Assembly (NCBI RefSeq): GCF_964026725.1
Contig: NZ_OZ034691.1
Coordinates: 124,001 to 188,000, forward strand
Length of the DNA stretch: 64,000 bases
Direction of reading: 5' to 3'
Origin: Wolbachia endosymbiont (group B) of Germaria angustata
Lineage (GTDB): Bacteria > Pseudomonadota > Alphaproteobacteria > Rickettsiales > Anaplasmataceae
Every line of letters begins with the position of its first letter. The stretch's first letter is position 1. This document shows, piece after piece, positions 42,640-50,811 of the stretch. The notes under the pieces were generated by a model. It had not been told where the DNA came from. It ran no database searches and saw only the letters and a program-made list of their open reading frames with translations. The position numbers and the translations under genes were made by a program.

Positions 42640-43179
42640 AGGTATATATTGGCAGATTACATAAAATTATAGCGGCTGCATGTCTTTTTTATTTTTTCTA
42701 CATTCAGCCAAAACGCGCTTTAAATAAGCGTTAGCACATTATTACAATGCCAATTTACATTATTATAGGGTTAAAACTCACTACTGGGGGATTCTTTTGC
42801 CTTTTTTTTGCTTGGTAAATTTCTTAATATTTTTGATTGGTTAGGAGTTCTATAGAGATATCATTTCAGTGCTTCTTATTACCTGTTCTGGATCCCAGTG
42901 TCAGCTACTTGGATGACACTGAAGGGGTTACTCGAATGACAAGAATAAGGAGTACTGGGATGACAAGAAAGCACTGATTTCATATGCATCTAATAAAAAA
43001 GATGATGTTATGCAAGTAGCTGACACTGGCATCCAGTTTTTTTTGTGCAATTCCGTCAAAAAAAAGCGCTTTCGTGTTTACCAACTTAGTTGGATTCCAG
43101 TGTCAGCTACTTGAATGACACCAAAGAGGCTACTCGGATGACAACGAAGATGCTGGAATGAAAGGAGTGTTAGATAAAG
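42640..43179. repeat. Palindromic repeats downstream of the LD-carboxypeptidase
   Basis: Several dyads (GGATCCCAGTGTCAGCTACT, then GGATTCCAGTGTCAGCTACT at about 43091) of the recurrent family. No gene is seen in 42474-43179 apart from the weak remnant. Confidence 0.7.
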
Positions 43180-44394
43180 CTACTTGTATAACTGTTGCAC
43201 ATCCATAAACTCCTTCTCGTTTTGAATGCTGATGATAGTGTGAGTGTTGAAAGGTAAAGGGTCATTTATATGTCCATGGCCTACTCCTTTCATTGTAAAT
43301 ACTGGAAAGTTGACACTTTTTGCAAACCTTTCTTTTACAATTTCAACAAGATTATCATTATAACAGTTAACAAAGTCACCGAATATTACTGCATCTACTC
43401 CATCAAAAATATGAGCTTGTTTTAGGTGATCTAGACTGCGCTCAATTGAATATGGATAAACTCTTATGTCTTCTAAAAATAGAATTTTGTCCTTTGCGTT
43501 TACTTGCCAAGCGGTTCCTATACTGTTTTCAACTAAAGTCATATTACCACCGATGATTTTAGATTCTAATCTGCCATTTTTTAGTCTAACTCCATTATTT
43601 ATCATCTTTAAGTTGTCAAATCTGATAGAGTTGCGTTGGTTAAGAATTAACTCTTTCAATTTCTCAACAGAACTTTCAGCAACGGAGTTATTTACTATCA
43701 TTTCCAACATAGTGCCGTGAAGAGTTTGCCAATCATATTTAACTTGCAGATAAATATGTAAAGCAGTGATATCACTATAGCCTATGAGAACTTTTTTATT
43801 TTTGGCAATTCTTTCTTTTTTGTCATTCGGTAGATTTTCCAGATAAGGGATTAACCGAGAAGCCCCTTCTCCCCCTCTAATACACCAAATTATTTTGCTA
43901 TCATCAGTGAGAGCATTAACCAAATCATTCGCTCTAAACTCATCAGAGTTGGAATAAAATGGATTGTCGTTACTGTATATTTTCTCCGAAATATGGGGAT
44001 TAAAACCCAAAGCCTCTATATATTTTTTTATAGTTGGCAAATCTGATTCTTTTCCCTTTGAAGAAGGAGCGATAATATCAACTTGGTCCATTGCATGAAT
44101 ATCTGTGTTAGCACCATAGCTGTACGAACATTCATTTTTGAAGACAGCAAATGGTGTCATTCCAGTGCTTGACACTGGAATCCAGAAATTTTGCTTATAA
44201 CTGAGCTGATGAGCTAAAGGTAGTTGTCTTACGCTAAAACAAACGTTTTTAATTAAGTTGCATAGAAGCTGGATCCCAGTGTCTGGGGACTGGGATGACA
44301 CCCCACTGGTGGTAATTGCTCCCAAACTACAACGTTCGTACAGTTGTGTGTTAGCACATAAAGTGAAAATAAAATATAAAAGGTAAATGATCAT
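43180..44394 (-). CDS. ldcA: LD-carboxypeptidase (S66 family) with repeat-derived N-terminal segment
   Basis: The 404-residue murein tetrapeptidase-type protein has CIRGGEGASRLI, then the nucleophile in LIGYSDITALH (near residue 205), VIFGDFVNC, and a histidine in VGHGHINDPLPFN. A hydrophobic N-terminus (residues 1-16) is a likely signal peptide. Residues of about 32-80 are encoded by a 144-base palindromic element (44156-44299) that keeps the frame. The enzyme core begins at MDQVDIIAPSSKG. It trims L,D-linked muropeptides. The ATG overlaps the lipB stop. Confidence 0.82.
   Translation of the reverse strand: MIIYLLYFIFTLCANTQLYERCSLGAITTSGVSSQSPDTGIQLLCNLIKNVCFSVRQLPLAHQLSYKQNFWIPVSSTGMTPFAVFKNECSYSYGANTDIHAMDQVDIIAPSSKGKESDLPTIKKYIEALGFNPHISEKIYSNDNPFYSNSDEFRANDLVNALTDDSKIIWCIRGGEGASRLIPYLENLPNDKKERIAKNKKVLIGYSDITALHIYLQVKYDWQTLHGTMLEMIVNNSVAESSVEKLKELILNQRNSIRFDNLKMINNGVRLKNGRLESKIIGGNMTLVENSIGTAWQVNAKDKILFLEDIRVYPYSIERSLDHLKQAHIFDGVDAVIFGDFVNCYNDNLVEIVKERFAKSVNFPVFTMKGVGHGHINDPLPFNTHTIISIQNEKEFMDVQQLYK
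44156..44299. repeat. 144-base palindromic composite inside ldcA
   Basis: Ends GTCATTCCAGTGCTTGACAC and GGATCCCAGTGTCTGGGGAC..GATGAC enclose a spacer that is also present at 45037-45182. 144 bases is exactly 48 codons. Confidence 0.8.
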
Positions 44395-45011
44395 TAAAAT
44401 ATCTTATAAAACTCTTTTTTTAGTATATCATCGAGTTCAGAAAGTAGAACTTTTACTCCTAGTTTTTCCATTGATGTAACGCCGTAATCTTTTAGTCCAC
44501 AAGGAATAATACCCTCATAGTGGGAAAGGTTTGGAGAGACATTAAGCGCTATGCCGTGATAAGTTACCCATTTTCTCAAGCGAATGCCAAAAGCTGCTAT
44601 TTTTTCTTCTACTCCGTTGTTGTTCACCCAAATGCCTATTCTATCTTCTTTGAATTCTCCGAATATATTAAAGTGCTTTAAGACATTTATGATCCAATTA
44701 CTTAGGTCTCTGATATATAGTTTTATGTCACATTTGTTTCTTTTTTTAAGATTTAGCATTAAATATATAATGCGCTGCCCTGGTCCGTGATATGTGTATT
44801 TACCGCCCCTACCTGTTTTGTATATGGGAAATAATTTTTCAATAATGTCATCATCTGTTGCACCGATTCCTGCAGTATAAAGTGGAGGGTGCTGGAGCAA
44901 CCATACTAGCTCATCAGATAAATTATTGTAAATTTGTTGAATTTTTGCTTCCATGAATTCTACAGCATTGTTATAATCAATAAGTTGGTTAGATATTAGC
45001 CATTCCGTCAT
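44394..45011 (-). CDS. lipB: Octanoyl-ACP transferase LipB
   Basis: The 205-residue first enzyme of lipoate synthesis moves octanoate from ACP to lipoyl domains. HPPLYTAGIG, TGRGGKYTYHGPGQRI (the family signature) and IIPCGLKDYGVTSM with the catalytic cysteine are all visible. Its stop overlaps the LD-carboxypeptidase start. Confidence 0.95.
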   Translation of the reverse strand: MTEWLISNQLIDYNNAVEFMEAKIQQIYNNLSDELVWLLQHPPLYTAGIGATDDDIIEKLFPIYKTGRGGKYTYHGPGQRIIYLMLNLKKRNKCDIKLYIRDLSNWIINVLKHFNIFGEFKEDRIGIWVNNNGVEEKIAAFGIRLRKWVTYHGIALNVSPNLSHYEGIIPCGLKDYGVTSMEKLGVKVLLSELDDILKKEFYKIF

Positions 45012-45036
45012 GTTCTATTTCTTTAGGTCTATCAAT

Positions 45037-45182
45037 GTCATTCCAGTGCTTGACACTGGAATCCAGAAATTTAATTGTAGATAGCACACTGAACTGGTGA
45101 GCATAGTTGCTTTACGCTAAAAAGAATGTCTTTGACTAGATTGTATGAAAAGCTGGATTCTAGTGTCAAGCACTGGGATGAC
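45037..45182. repeat. Palindromic composite, family 2
   Basis: The same composite as the ldcA insert (GTCATTCCAGTGCTTGACAC at left, inverted half at right), here intergenic between lipB and the IS110 transposase. Confidence 0.8.
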
Positions 45183-45242
45183 ATCATTCTTGTAACACTA
45201 ATTGATATAATTCAACTACAATTTCAATCTTCTAACAAACTC

Positions 45243-46589
45243 CTAAGAACCTTTTTCATCTATCGGCTCCTCTTTCATTAGTATATAACCAAATTCCTTT
45301 GCTTTTTTAAGCAAATTTTTGACTACTCTCTCTTTGTAAAGTGTTTCATAATAGTTCATTCCTTTCTCTACATATTCTTGTCCATATTTCAACATTTGAT
45401 AAAAGATACATGCTAATTTCCTTGCTGTCGCAGTTATTGCTTTTGGTGCTCCTAGCCTTTTTTTCAGCCTTCTACTATATGCACCTATTGCACTTTTGCT
45501 TCTCAACACACAATGGGCAGCCATTCGAAATGCATTCGCAGCGCGGTTAATAACTTTACGAGTTCCTGTTCCAACAATTTTTCCTCCTGTAATTTTATTA
45601 GCAGGGCTTAATCCAAGCCAGGAAGAAAAATGTTTTTCTGTTGGCCATTTATTATGATTTATACCTGTTTCCGAAATGATAGTTTGTACACTTAATACAT
45701 CAAATCCCGGGACTTTAGTAAAATCTATCCCGGTTATTCGATTTAAATCCTCATCCGCAGCAAAATCTGGACCATTCTTCTGCTTCCGCTTTCGTATTTT
45801 ATTCAACATCCTGTTCTCATTTGACTTTGCCTCAAATGTTTTATAGTAACTCTCTATACTTTTATCACATTCCGTTATTTGCTCTTGAAAAAAAGTATAT
45901 GCTGCATATTCTTGTTTTAGTGCAAACAAGTGTTCTTCTCTATAGTCTCCTGTTAATGCTTTTGCTATAGTAGGCTTGTCATTCTTCATGTTTGAATTTC
46001 TAAATTCAGCTAGTTTTTGGGGGTCTTTCTCTCCTTCAATTATTGCTTTAATAATTTTCATGCCTGTTAAACCGTTGATATCACTAATAACCTTATGCAA
46101 TTGAATATTCATTTGAATTAGCGCTTTTTGCATACGTTGAGTATGTTTAGCTGCATTTTCAATTAGATTAGCACGTTGTCTAACGTAACTACGCAATACA
46201 CACATTTGATTATCCGGTCTAAATGATCCTTGAAGCAGTCCATAGCTGTGCAATTGTTGCAGCCATTGACAATCCTGAACATCAGACTTTCTACCAGGCA
46301 CATTTTTGACATGTCGCGCATTTACTAGTTTTACCTCAAATTTATATGATTCTAATATTTGAAATAAGGGAATCCAATATACTCCAGTTGACTCCATGGC
46401 CACAGTTCTAACCTGACACTTTTTTAACCACTTTGCTAAGTTGTGTAGATCTACTGTAAAGCACCCAAATTTTTGGATACGTTGTTCATCTCTTCCTTCA
46501 GGTGCACATACATAATGTACAGTCGAGCCAATATCAATCCCTGATGCGTCAGGGTTTATTATTTTTAATTTACTTTTTGCTTCTGCCAT
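45243..46589 (-). CDS. IS110-family transposase
   Basis: The 448-residue DEDD recombinase has an N-terminal domain ASGIDIGSTVHYVC (first acidic residue) and AMESTGVYWIPLF. The C-terminal transposase_20 domain is VPGFDVLSVQTIISETG with FSSWLGLSPANKITGGKI and serine-rich following residues. An AGGAGG precedes the ATG. The reading frame is intact. No terminal inverted repeats are expected for this family. Confidence 0.93.
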   Translation of the reverse strand: MAEAKSKLKIINPDASGIDIGSTVHYVCAPEGRDEQRIQKFGCFTVDLHNLAKWLKKCQVRTVAMESTGVYWIPLFQILESYKFEVKLVNARHVKNVPGRKSDVQDCQWLQQLHSYGLLQGSFRPDNQMCVLRSYVRQRANLIENAAKHTQRMQKALIQMNIQLHKVISDINGLTGMKIIKAIIEGEKDPQKLAEFRNSNMKNDKPTIAKALTGDYREEHLFALKQEYAAYTFFQEQITECDKSIESYYKTFEAKSNENRMLNKIRKRKQKNGPDFAADEDLNRITGIDFTKVPGFDVLSVQTIISETGINHNKWPTEKHFSSWLGLSPANKITGGKIVGTGTRKVINRAANAFRMAAHCVLRSKSAIGAYSRRLKKRLGAPKAITATARKLACIFYQMLKYGQEYVEKGMNYYETLYKERVVKNLLKKAKEFGYILMKEEPIDEKGS

Positions 46590-46605
46590 ATAAAATTCCT
46601 CCTAT

Positions 46606-46800
46606 ACTATTATGATAAGAAGCACTTCAGCTTGGGACGGTTAGGTTATACAATCTTCTAAACGAGGTAGTCCAGAAAGAACTCCATCAATGGCTTTACC
46701 GTTTCCCCCAAAACCATGCTTTCAAACGGGCATTTATAGCACCATTGATTGTTTCGGTTATAGCTGCAGAAGCGCTTCTTCGTAAAACTATATCCAAAAA
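46606..46800 (-). ncRNA. Candidate IS110 bridge RNA region
   Basis: The noncoding region upstream of the IS110 start is where bridge RNAs of this family are encoded. On this strand ATCAATGG (complement of 46742-46749) and CCATTGAT (complement of 46686-46693) enclose a 48-base loop. A 12-base palindrome AGAAGCGCTTCT lies at 46768-46779. The structure is suggestive; loops matching target and donor were not tested. Confidence 0.4.
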
Positions 46801-46862
46801 ACATAAAGTAAAGAGAAAGAGTTTCTTTAAAACATAAAGTAAAGAGAAAGAGTTTCTTTTTG
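46801..46862. repeat. 31-base tandem repeat, two copies
   Basis: ACATAAAGTAAAGAGAAAG and following bases repeat with a 31-base period (46801-46831 and 46832-46862), between the IS110 leader and the portal gene. Confidence 0.85.
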
Positions 46863-46920
46863 GTTTTATAGATTTCGTCTGTTCAGGCTTTTAACGAATT
46901 CAATTTTTCAGGAGGCACAT

Positions 46921-48096
46921 ATGAATTTTAATATTTTTCAAAGAAAGAAAAGCAGTGAATACTCTGCTTTGCAACTAATGATGGAACCAAGTTGGAGTAG
47001 GCGCGATTATGCAAGTTTTGCTGAGGAAGGCTACATAAAAAATGTCATTGCCTTTCGAGCAATTAATATGATCGCAAGTGCTGCATCTTCGGTACCTTTT
47101 ATTCTCTGCCAGCTTACTGACCAGGGAAAATCACAACTAAAAGCACATCCGTTACTGAAGTTACTTTATTCTCCTAATCCAATGACATCAAAATCAGAAT
47201 TTATTGAGGGGATTGTAACTTATCGGTTAGTTAACGGCAATTCTTATATATTGATGATTGAGCTGCAGAACAAACCAACAGAGCTTTATCTTCTGCGCCC
47301 TGATAGAGTTGAAATTGTTCCGGGGAGAAGTAACGTTCCTTATGCCTATCGTTATACCGTAAATAACAACAGTTATGACTTTAAAGTTGATAAATTGACT
47401 GGGCGTTCAACAGTACTGCATCTTAAAACCTTTAACCCTTTGAATGATTGGTATGGACTTTCACCAATTGAGGCAGCTGCATATAGTATAGATCAGCATA
47501 ACCAAGCGGGAGCTTGGAATCAGGCAATGCTGCAAAATGGAGCAAGACCAAGTGGTGCAATAGTTGTGAAATCAGAAAAGGATGGAAGCGTTGGAAACTT
47601 AAGTCAAGAGCAGTACCAACGCTTAAAAGCGCAGATAAATGATCATTACTCAGGTCCTGTCAACGCTGGAAGACCTATATTGCTTGAAGGAGGCTTAGAG
47701 TGGAAGGAGATGAGCTTATCACCAAGAGATATGGATTTTATTGAATCCAAGCATAGCTCAGCTCGTGATATTGCGCTGGCTTTTGGCGTTCCGCCGCAGT
47801 TGCTTGGCATACCAGGTGATAATACTTATAGCAATTTGGTGGAAGCACGCCTTTCCCTTTGGGAACAGACAGTCTTACCAACGCTAGAAAATATTATCTC
47901 TCACCTGAATTCTTGGCTAGTGCCCAAGTTTGGCAAAGATTTATGTTTGTCATATGATAAAGACGCGATAGAAATTCTAATGGAAAAAAGGCAAAAGATG
48001 TGGAAATACGTAGAAAACGCAAGCTTCATGACGCTCAATGAAAAAAGAGAAGCTTTTGGCTTGCAACCGTTACCCGGTGGTGATAAATTGGATTGA
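46921..48096 (+). CDS. HK97-type phage/GTA portal protein
   Basis: This 391-residue portal homologue has VIAFRAINMIASAASSVPF near residue 43, PLLKLLYSPNP, YLLRPDRVEIVPG, the NDWYGLSPIEAA region, ESKHSSARDIALAFGVPP near 280 and a C-terminal MTLNEKREAFGLQPL. These are HK97/GTA gp3 portal features. AGGAGG precedes the ATG. No terminase or capsid gene follows, so it is an isolated relic of a GTA or prophage with an intact frame. Confidence 0.88.
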   Translation: MNFNIFQRKKSSEYSALQLMMEPSWSRRDYASFAEEGYIKNVIAFRAINMIASAASSVPFILCQLTDQGKSQLKAHPLLKLLYSPNPMTSKSEFIEGIVTYRLVNGNSYILMIELQNKPTELYLLRPDRVEIVPGRSNVPYAYRYTVNNNSYDFKVDKLTGRSTVLHLKTFNPLNDWYGLSPIEAAAYSIDQHNQAGAWNQAMLQNGARPSGAIVVKSEKDGSVGNLSQEQYQRLKAQINDHYSGPVNAGRPILLEGGLEWKEMSLSPRDMDFIESKHSSARDIALAFGVPPQLLGIPGDNTYSNLVEARLSLWEQTVLPTLENIISHLNSWLVPKFGKDLCLSYDKDAIEILMEKRQKMWKYVENASFMTLNEKREAFGLQPLPGGDKLD

Positions 48097-48147
48097 TATT
48101 ATTTTTTTGCATATTAAATTAACTACAATGAAATTGTGGGGTAAATT

Positions 48148-48352
48148 ATGAATGAAAGGGAACAAAGAGAATTGGATGAACTATTAATGAATTCTTCTAA
48201 AGGAGAGAATATACAGCAGATTACGGAGTTGATAGAAGCTGGAGCAAATATTAATGCAGTAACAACTGTGCAAAAGGAGACTCCTTTACATATTGCAGTT
48301 AGGTATGGTCATAAGGAAGTAGCAGAGTTGCTGCTTAATAAAGGAGCGAATG
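48148..48352 (+). CDS. Ankyrin-repeat protein, exon 1 (interrupted by group II intron)
   Basis: The first 68 codons end inside an ankyrin repeat: a leading helix, then ITELIEAGANINAVTTVQKE and TPLHIAVRYGHKEVAELLL. In the unspliced genome the frame runs only three more codons, to a TAG just inside the intron (48361). Joining to 50215 gives 188 residues of continuous ankyrin repeats. The junction was placed where the 33-residue repeat phase is restored (GAN-VN-AVDNYG). Confidence 0.75.
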
Positions 48353-50214
48353 GTGTGCCGTAGAGATACAAAGAATGTTCAAGTAAGAGCAAACTAAGTG
48401 CAAAAGCTGCACAGTAGATGAGGGTAGGTCCCTCGGAGCCGGTTTACAAGAGCAGGCTTCAAACAACCATAAGCTGCTTTGGTAAGGTAGTGAGCGTTAT
48501 GGAAAAGGCATAATTATATGTCATGTAAGGAATAGAGAGATGAACGAAAGTGAACCACTGATGAAGTGTCGAAACCTTTTAAATGACGTCAAAACCAGGG
48601 GGTCGTTTGTAACCTGGGATAAATCTATCGGGAGCTTGTTTACTGGATAGATGGCGTCCGGCATAAAGGTGGCATGAATCCATTTCAGGCTATTGTGTGG
48701 AACTACGGGAACCTGTCGTTTCGATGATAAGGGAGAAATCCAAGGAGCTAAACTCTAAGGATGAGAGTACCGATGCGAAAAACAGGGGCGGATCAGCTCG
48801 TAGTAGTGAAGAAGTTTCTGTAATGGAAATCGAGAGAAGGGGCTGAGTTATTTAGTTTTAATGATTTATCAACCGAAAGGGAGGAGTTAATGAGTAAAAC
48901 AAAGTCTTTTGATATATCAAAGCAACTTATTTGGAGAGCTTATAAACAAGTATCGAAAAATAAAGGTGCTGCTGGTGTGGATGAGGTTTCGATAACAAAG
49001 GTTGAAGAAAATCTAAAAGATAATCTGTACAAACTATGGAATAGGATGTCATCCGGAAGTTATTTTCCAGAGCCGGTAAAAGCTGTTGCGATACCAAAAG
49101 ATACAGGAGGGCAAAGAATTTTATGTGTTCCTTCAGTATTCGACAGGATAGGGCAAACGGCTGCTGCTATGTATCTAGAGCCGCTGGTAGAACCAAAATT
49201 TCATGAGGATTCATATGGTTATAGACCAAATAAGTCTGCACTGGATGCGGTAGATACAGCTCGTAAAAGATGCTGGAGGTACGATTGGACGATAGATCTT
49301 GATATATCTGGATTTTTCGACAATTTGGACCACGGCTTGGCATTGCAAGCTATCAAAAAGCACACAGACTGCAAATGGGTCATACTGTATGTTGAGAGGT
49401 GGATGAAAGCCCCCATTCAGCAAGCAGATGGCAGTAAGGTAGTTAGGGATAAAGGAGTTCCGCAAGGAGGTTCAATTAGCCCAATCATCTCTAATATATT
49501 CATGCATCATGTGTTTGATATATGGATGAAAAAGAACTACCCGACGGTACCATTTGAGAGGTATGTGGATGATGCGATAGTACACTGCAGAACAGAGAAA
49601 CAGGCAGAGTTTGTGAAAGTAATGATCGAAGAAAGATTGGCTGAGTATAAGTTGAAATTACATCCTGAAAAGACACAGATAGTGTACTGTAAGGATGACA
49701 ATAGGAGTGGTGGATTTCCTAAACAAAGTTTTGATTTTCTGGGTTACACATTCAGACCCAGGTTAGCAAGAAATAAAATAGGGAAATATTTTGTCTCATT
49801 TCTCCCAGCAATTAGCAACAAGGCCAAGAAAAAGATTACTACAACCATAAGGTCATGGAAAATGCTACGAAATACGCATATAACATTAGAGGAGATGTCA
49901 GGAAAAGTAAATCCAATAGTCAGAGGCTGGTATCAGTACTATGGCAAATTTTACAGAACTGAAGTATACAAATCTCTAAAGAATATAGAGCGGCATCTAG
50001 AAAAGTGGGTGAAAAGGAAATATAAGAGACTCAGGAGTCACGGAAGACTAGCAAGACAATTTCTAGGAAAGGTGAGAAAGAGGTCTCCGGATATTTTCTA
50101 TCACTGGACACTAGGGTTAGGCCAAAAGGCTGAATAATGGAAGCTGTATAAATCAAGAGGTTTACGTACAGTTTTGCGAGAGACTGGTGGGGAAGTTCCA
50201 CTGGTCTACTCTCC
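48353..50214 (+). mobile_element. Group II intron
   Basis: The 5' end GTGTGCC fits the GUGYG rule. The maturase ORF is at 48890-50137. Directly after it come a 34-base domain V hairpin (50142-50175, AGCTGTATAAATC...TACAGTTTT) and a domain VI hairpin (50177-50212, GAGAGACTGGTGG...CCACTGGTCTACTCTC with an unpaired A). The 3' border is inferred from ankyrin phase and could shift by a few bases. Confidence 0.82.
48890..50137 (+). CDS. ltrA: Group II intron reverse transcriptase/maturase
   Basis: The 415-residue LtrA-type protein has RT blocks AIPKDTGGQRILCVP, DLDISGFFDNLDH, GVPQGGSISPIISNIFMHHV and the catalytic YVDDAI (aspartates of the YxDD box). A maturase X domain follows (MSGKVNPIVRGWYQYYG). 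A C-terminal HNH endonuclease is not visible. It is intact, so mobility or splicing help is plausible. Confidence 0.92.
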   Translation: MSKTKSFDISKQLIWRAYKQVSKNKGAAGVDEVSITKVEENLKDNLYKLWNRMSSGSYFPEPVKAVAIPKDTGGQRILCVPSVFDRIGQTAAAMYLEPLVEPKFHEDSYGYRPNKSALDAVDTARKRCWRYDWTIDLDISGFFDNLDHGLALQAIKKHTDCKWVILYVERWMKAPIQQADGSKVVRDKGVPQGGSISPIISNIFMHHVFDIWMKKNYPTVPFERYVDDAIVHCRTEKQAEFVKVMIEERLAEYKLKLHPEKTQIVYCKDDNRSGGFPKQSFDFLGYTFRPRLARNKIGKYFVSFLPAISNKAKKKITTTIRSWKMLRNTHITLEEMSGKVNPIVRGWYQYYGKFYRTEVYKSLKNIERHLEKWVKRKYKRLRSHGRLARQFLGKVRKRSPDIFYHWTLGLGQKAE

Positions 50215-50576
50215 TTAATGCAGTGGATAATTATGGTTTTACTCCTTTACATTATGCTGCTTCCATAAATTGTAAAGAGGAGGTGGAATTATTGCTTAAA
50301 AACGGAGCAGATATTGATGTAAGAAATCATTTCGGTGCTACTCCTTTATATTTAGCTGTTCAGGGAGGCCATGAGAATGTGGTAAAATTATTGCTTAAAA
50401 ACGGAGCAAATATTAATATAGCAGATAATTCTAGCAAGACTGTTTTACATTTATCTGTTCTCAAAGGCCACACAGAGATAACAAAGTTATTGCTTGGAGA
50501 TATGGAGACTCCAAGTACAAGCTGCAGCGATATAAGCATTGAAGAGTTACAAGTAACTAATAAGTCTTATTATTAG
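50215..50576 (+). CDS. Ankyrin-repeat protein, exon 2
   Basis: Three further ankyrin repeats (AVDNYGFTPLHYAASINCKE, FGATPLYLAVQGGHENVVKL, KTVLHLSVLKGHTEITKLLL) and a polar tail ending TNKSYY. The repeat just before the intron completes only after splicing. Total spliced length is 567 bases, exactly 189 codons. Ankyrin proteins are frequent candidate effectors in Wolbachia. Confidence 0.75.
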
Positions 50577-50608
50577 AGGGTAGATGAAGTTTACTATCTC
50601 CTAAATCG

Positions 50609-50787
50609 TATCTGTTCAGATTCATGTGAAATCAGTCCTTTTTTTCTTGTCATGAAAGTAGCTGACACTGGGATCCAGTTTGACGAAAGCGCTCTACAAC
50701 GTTTTTTGTGAAAAAGCCAGTGTCAGGCACTGACCATTTGTTGCTACGTTTTTGTCTATCTTATTTTGCCACCCTGCTGAACGGATA
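50609..50787. repeat. MITE-like element
   Basis: 179 bases bounded by TATCTGTTCAG (50609-50619) and CTGAACGGATA (50777-50787), matching 10 of 11 inverted positions. Its interior is close to the 32670 copy. Confidence 0.8.
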
Positions 50788-50811
50788 CCCTAAATCATGT
50801 AGCTAAATGAG

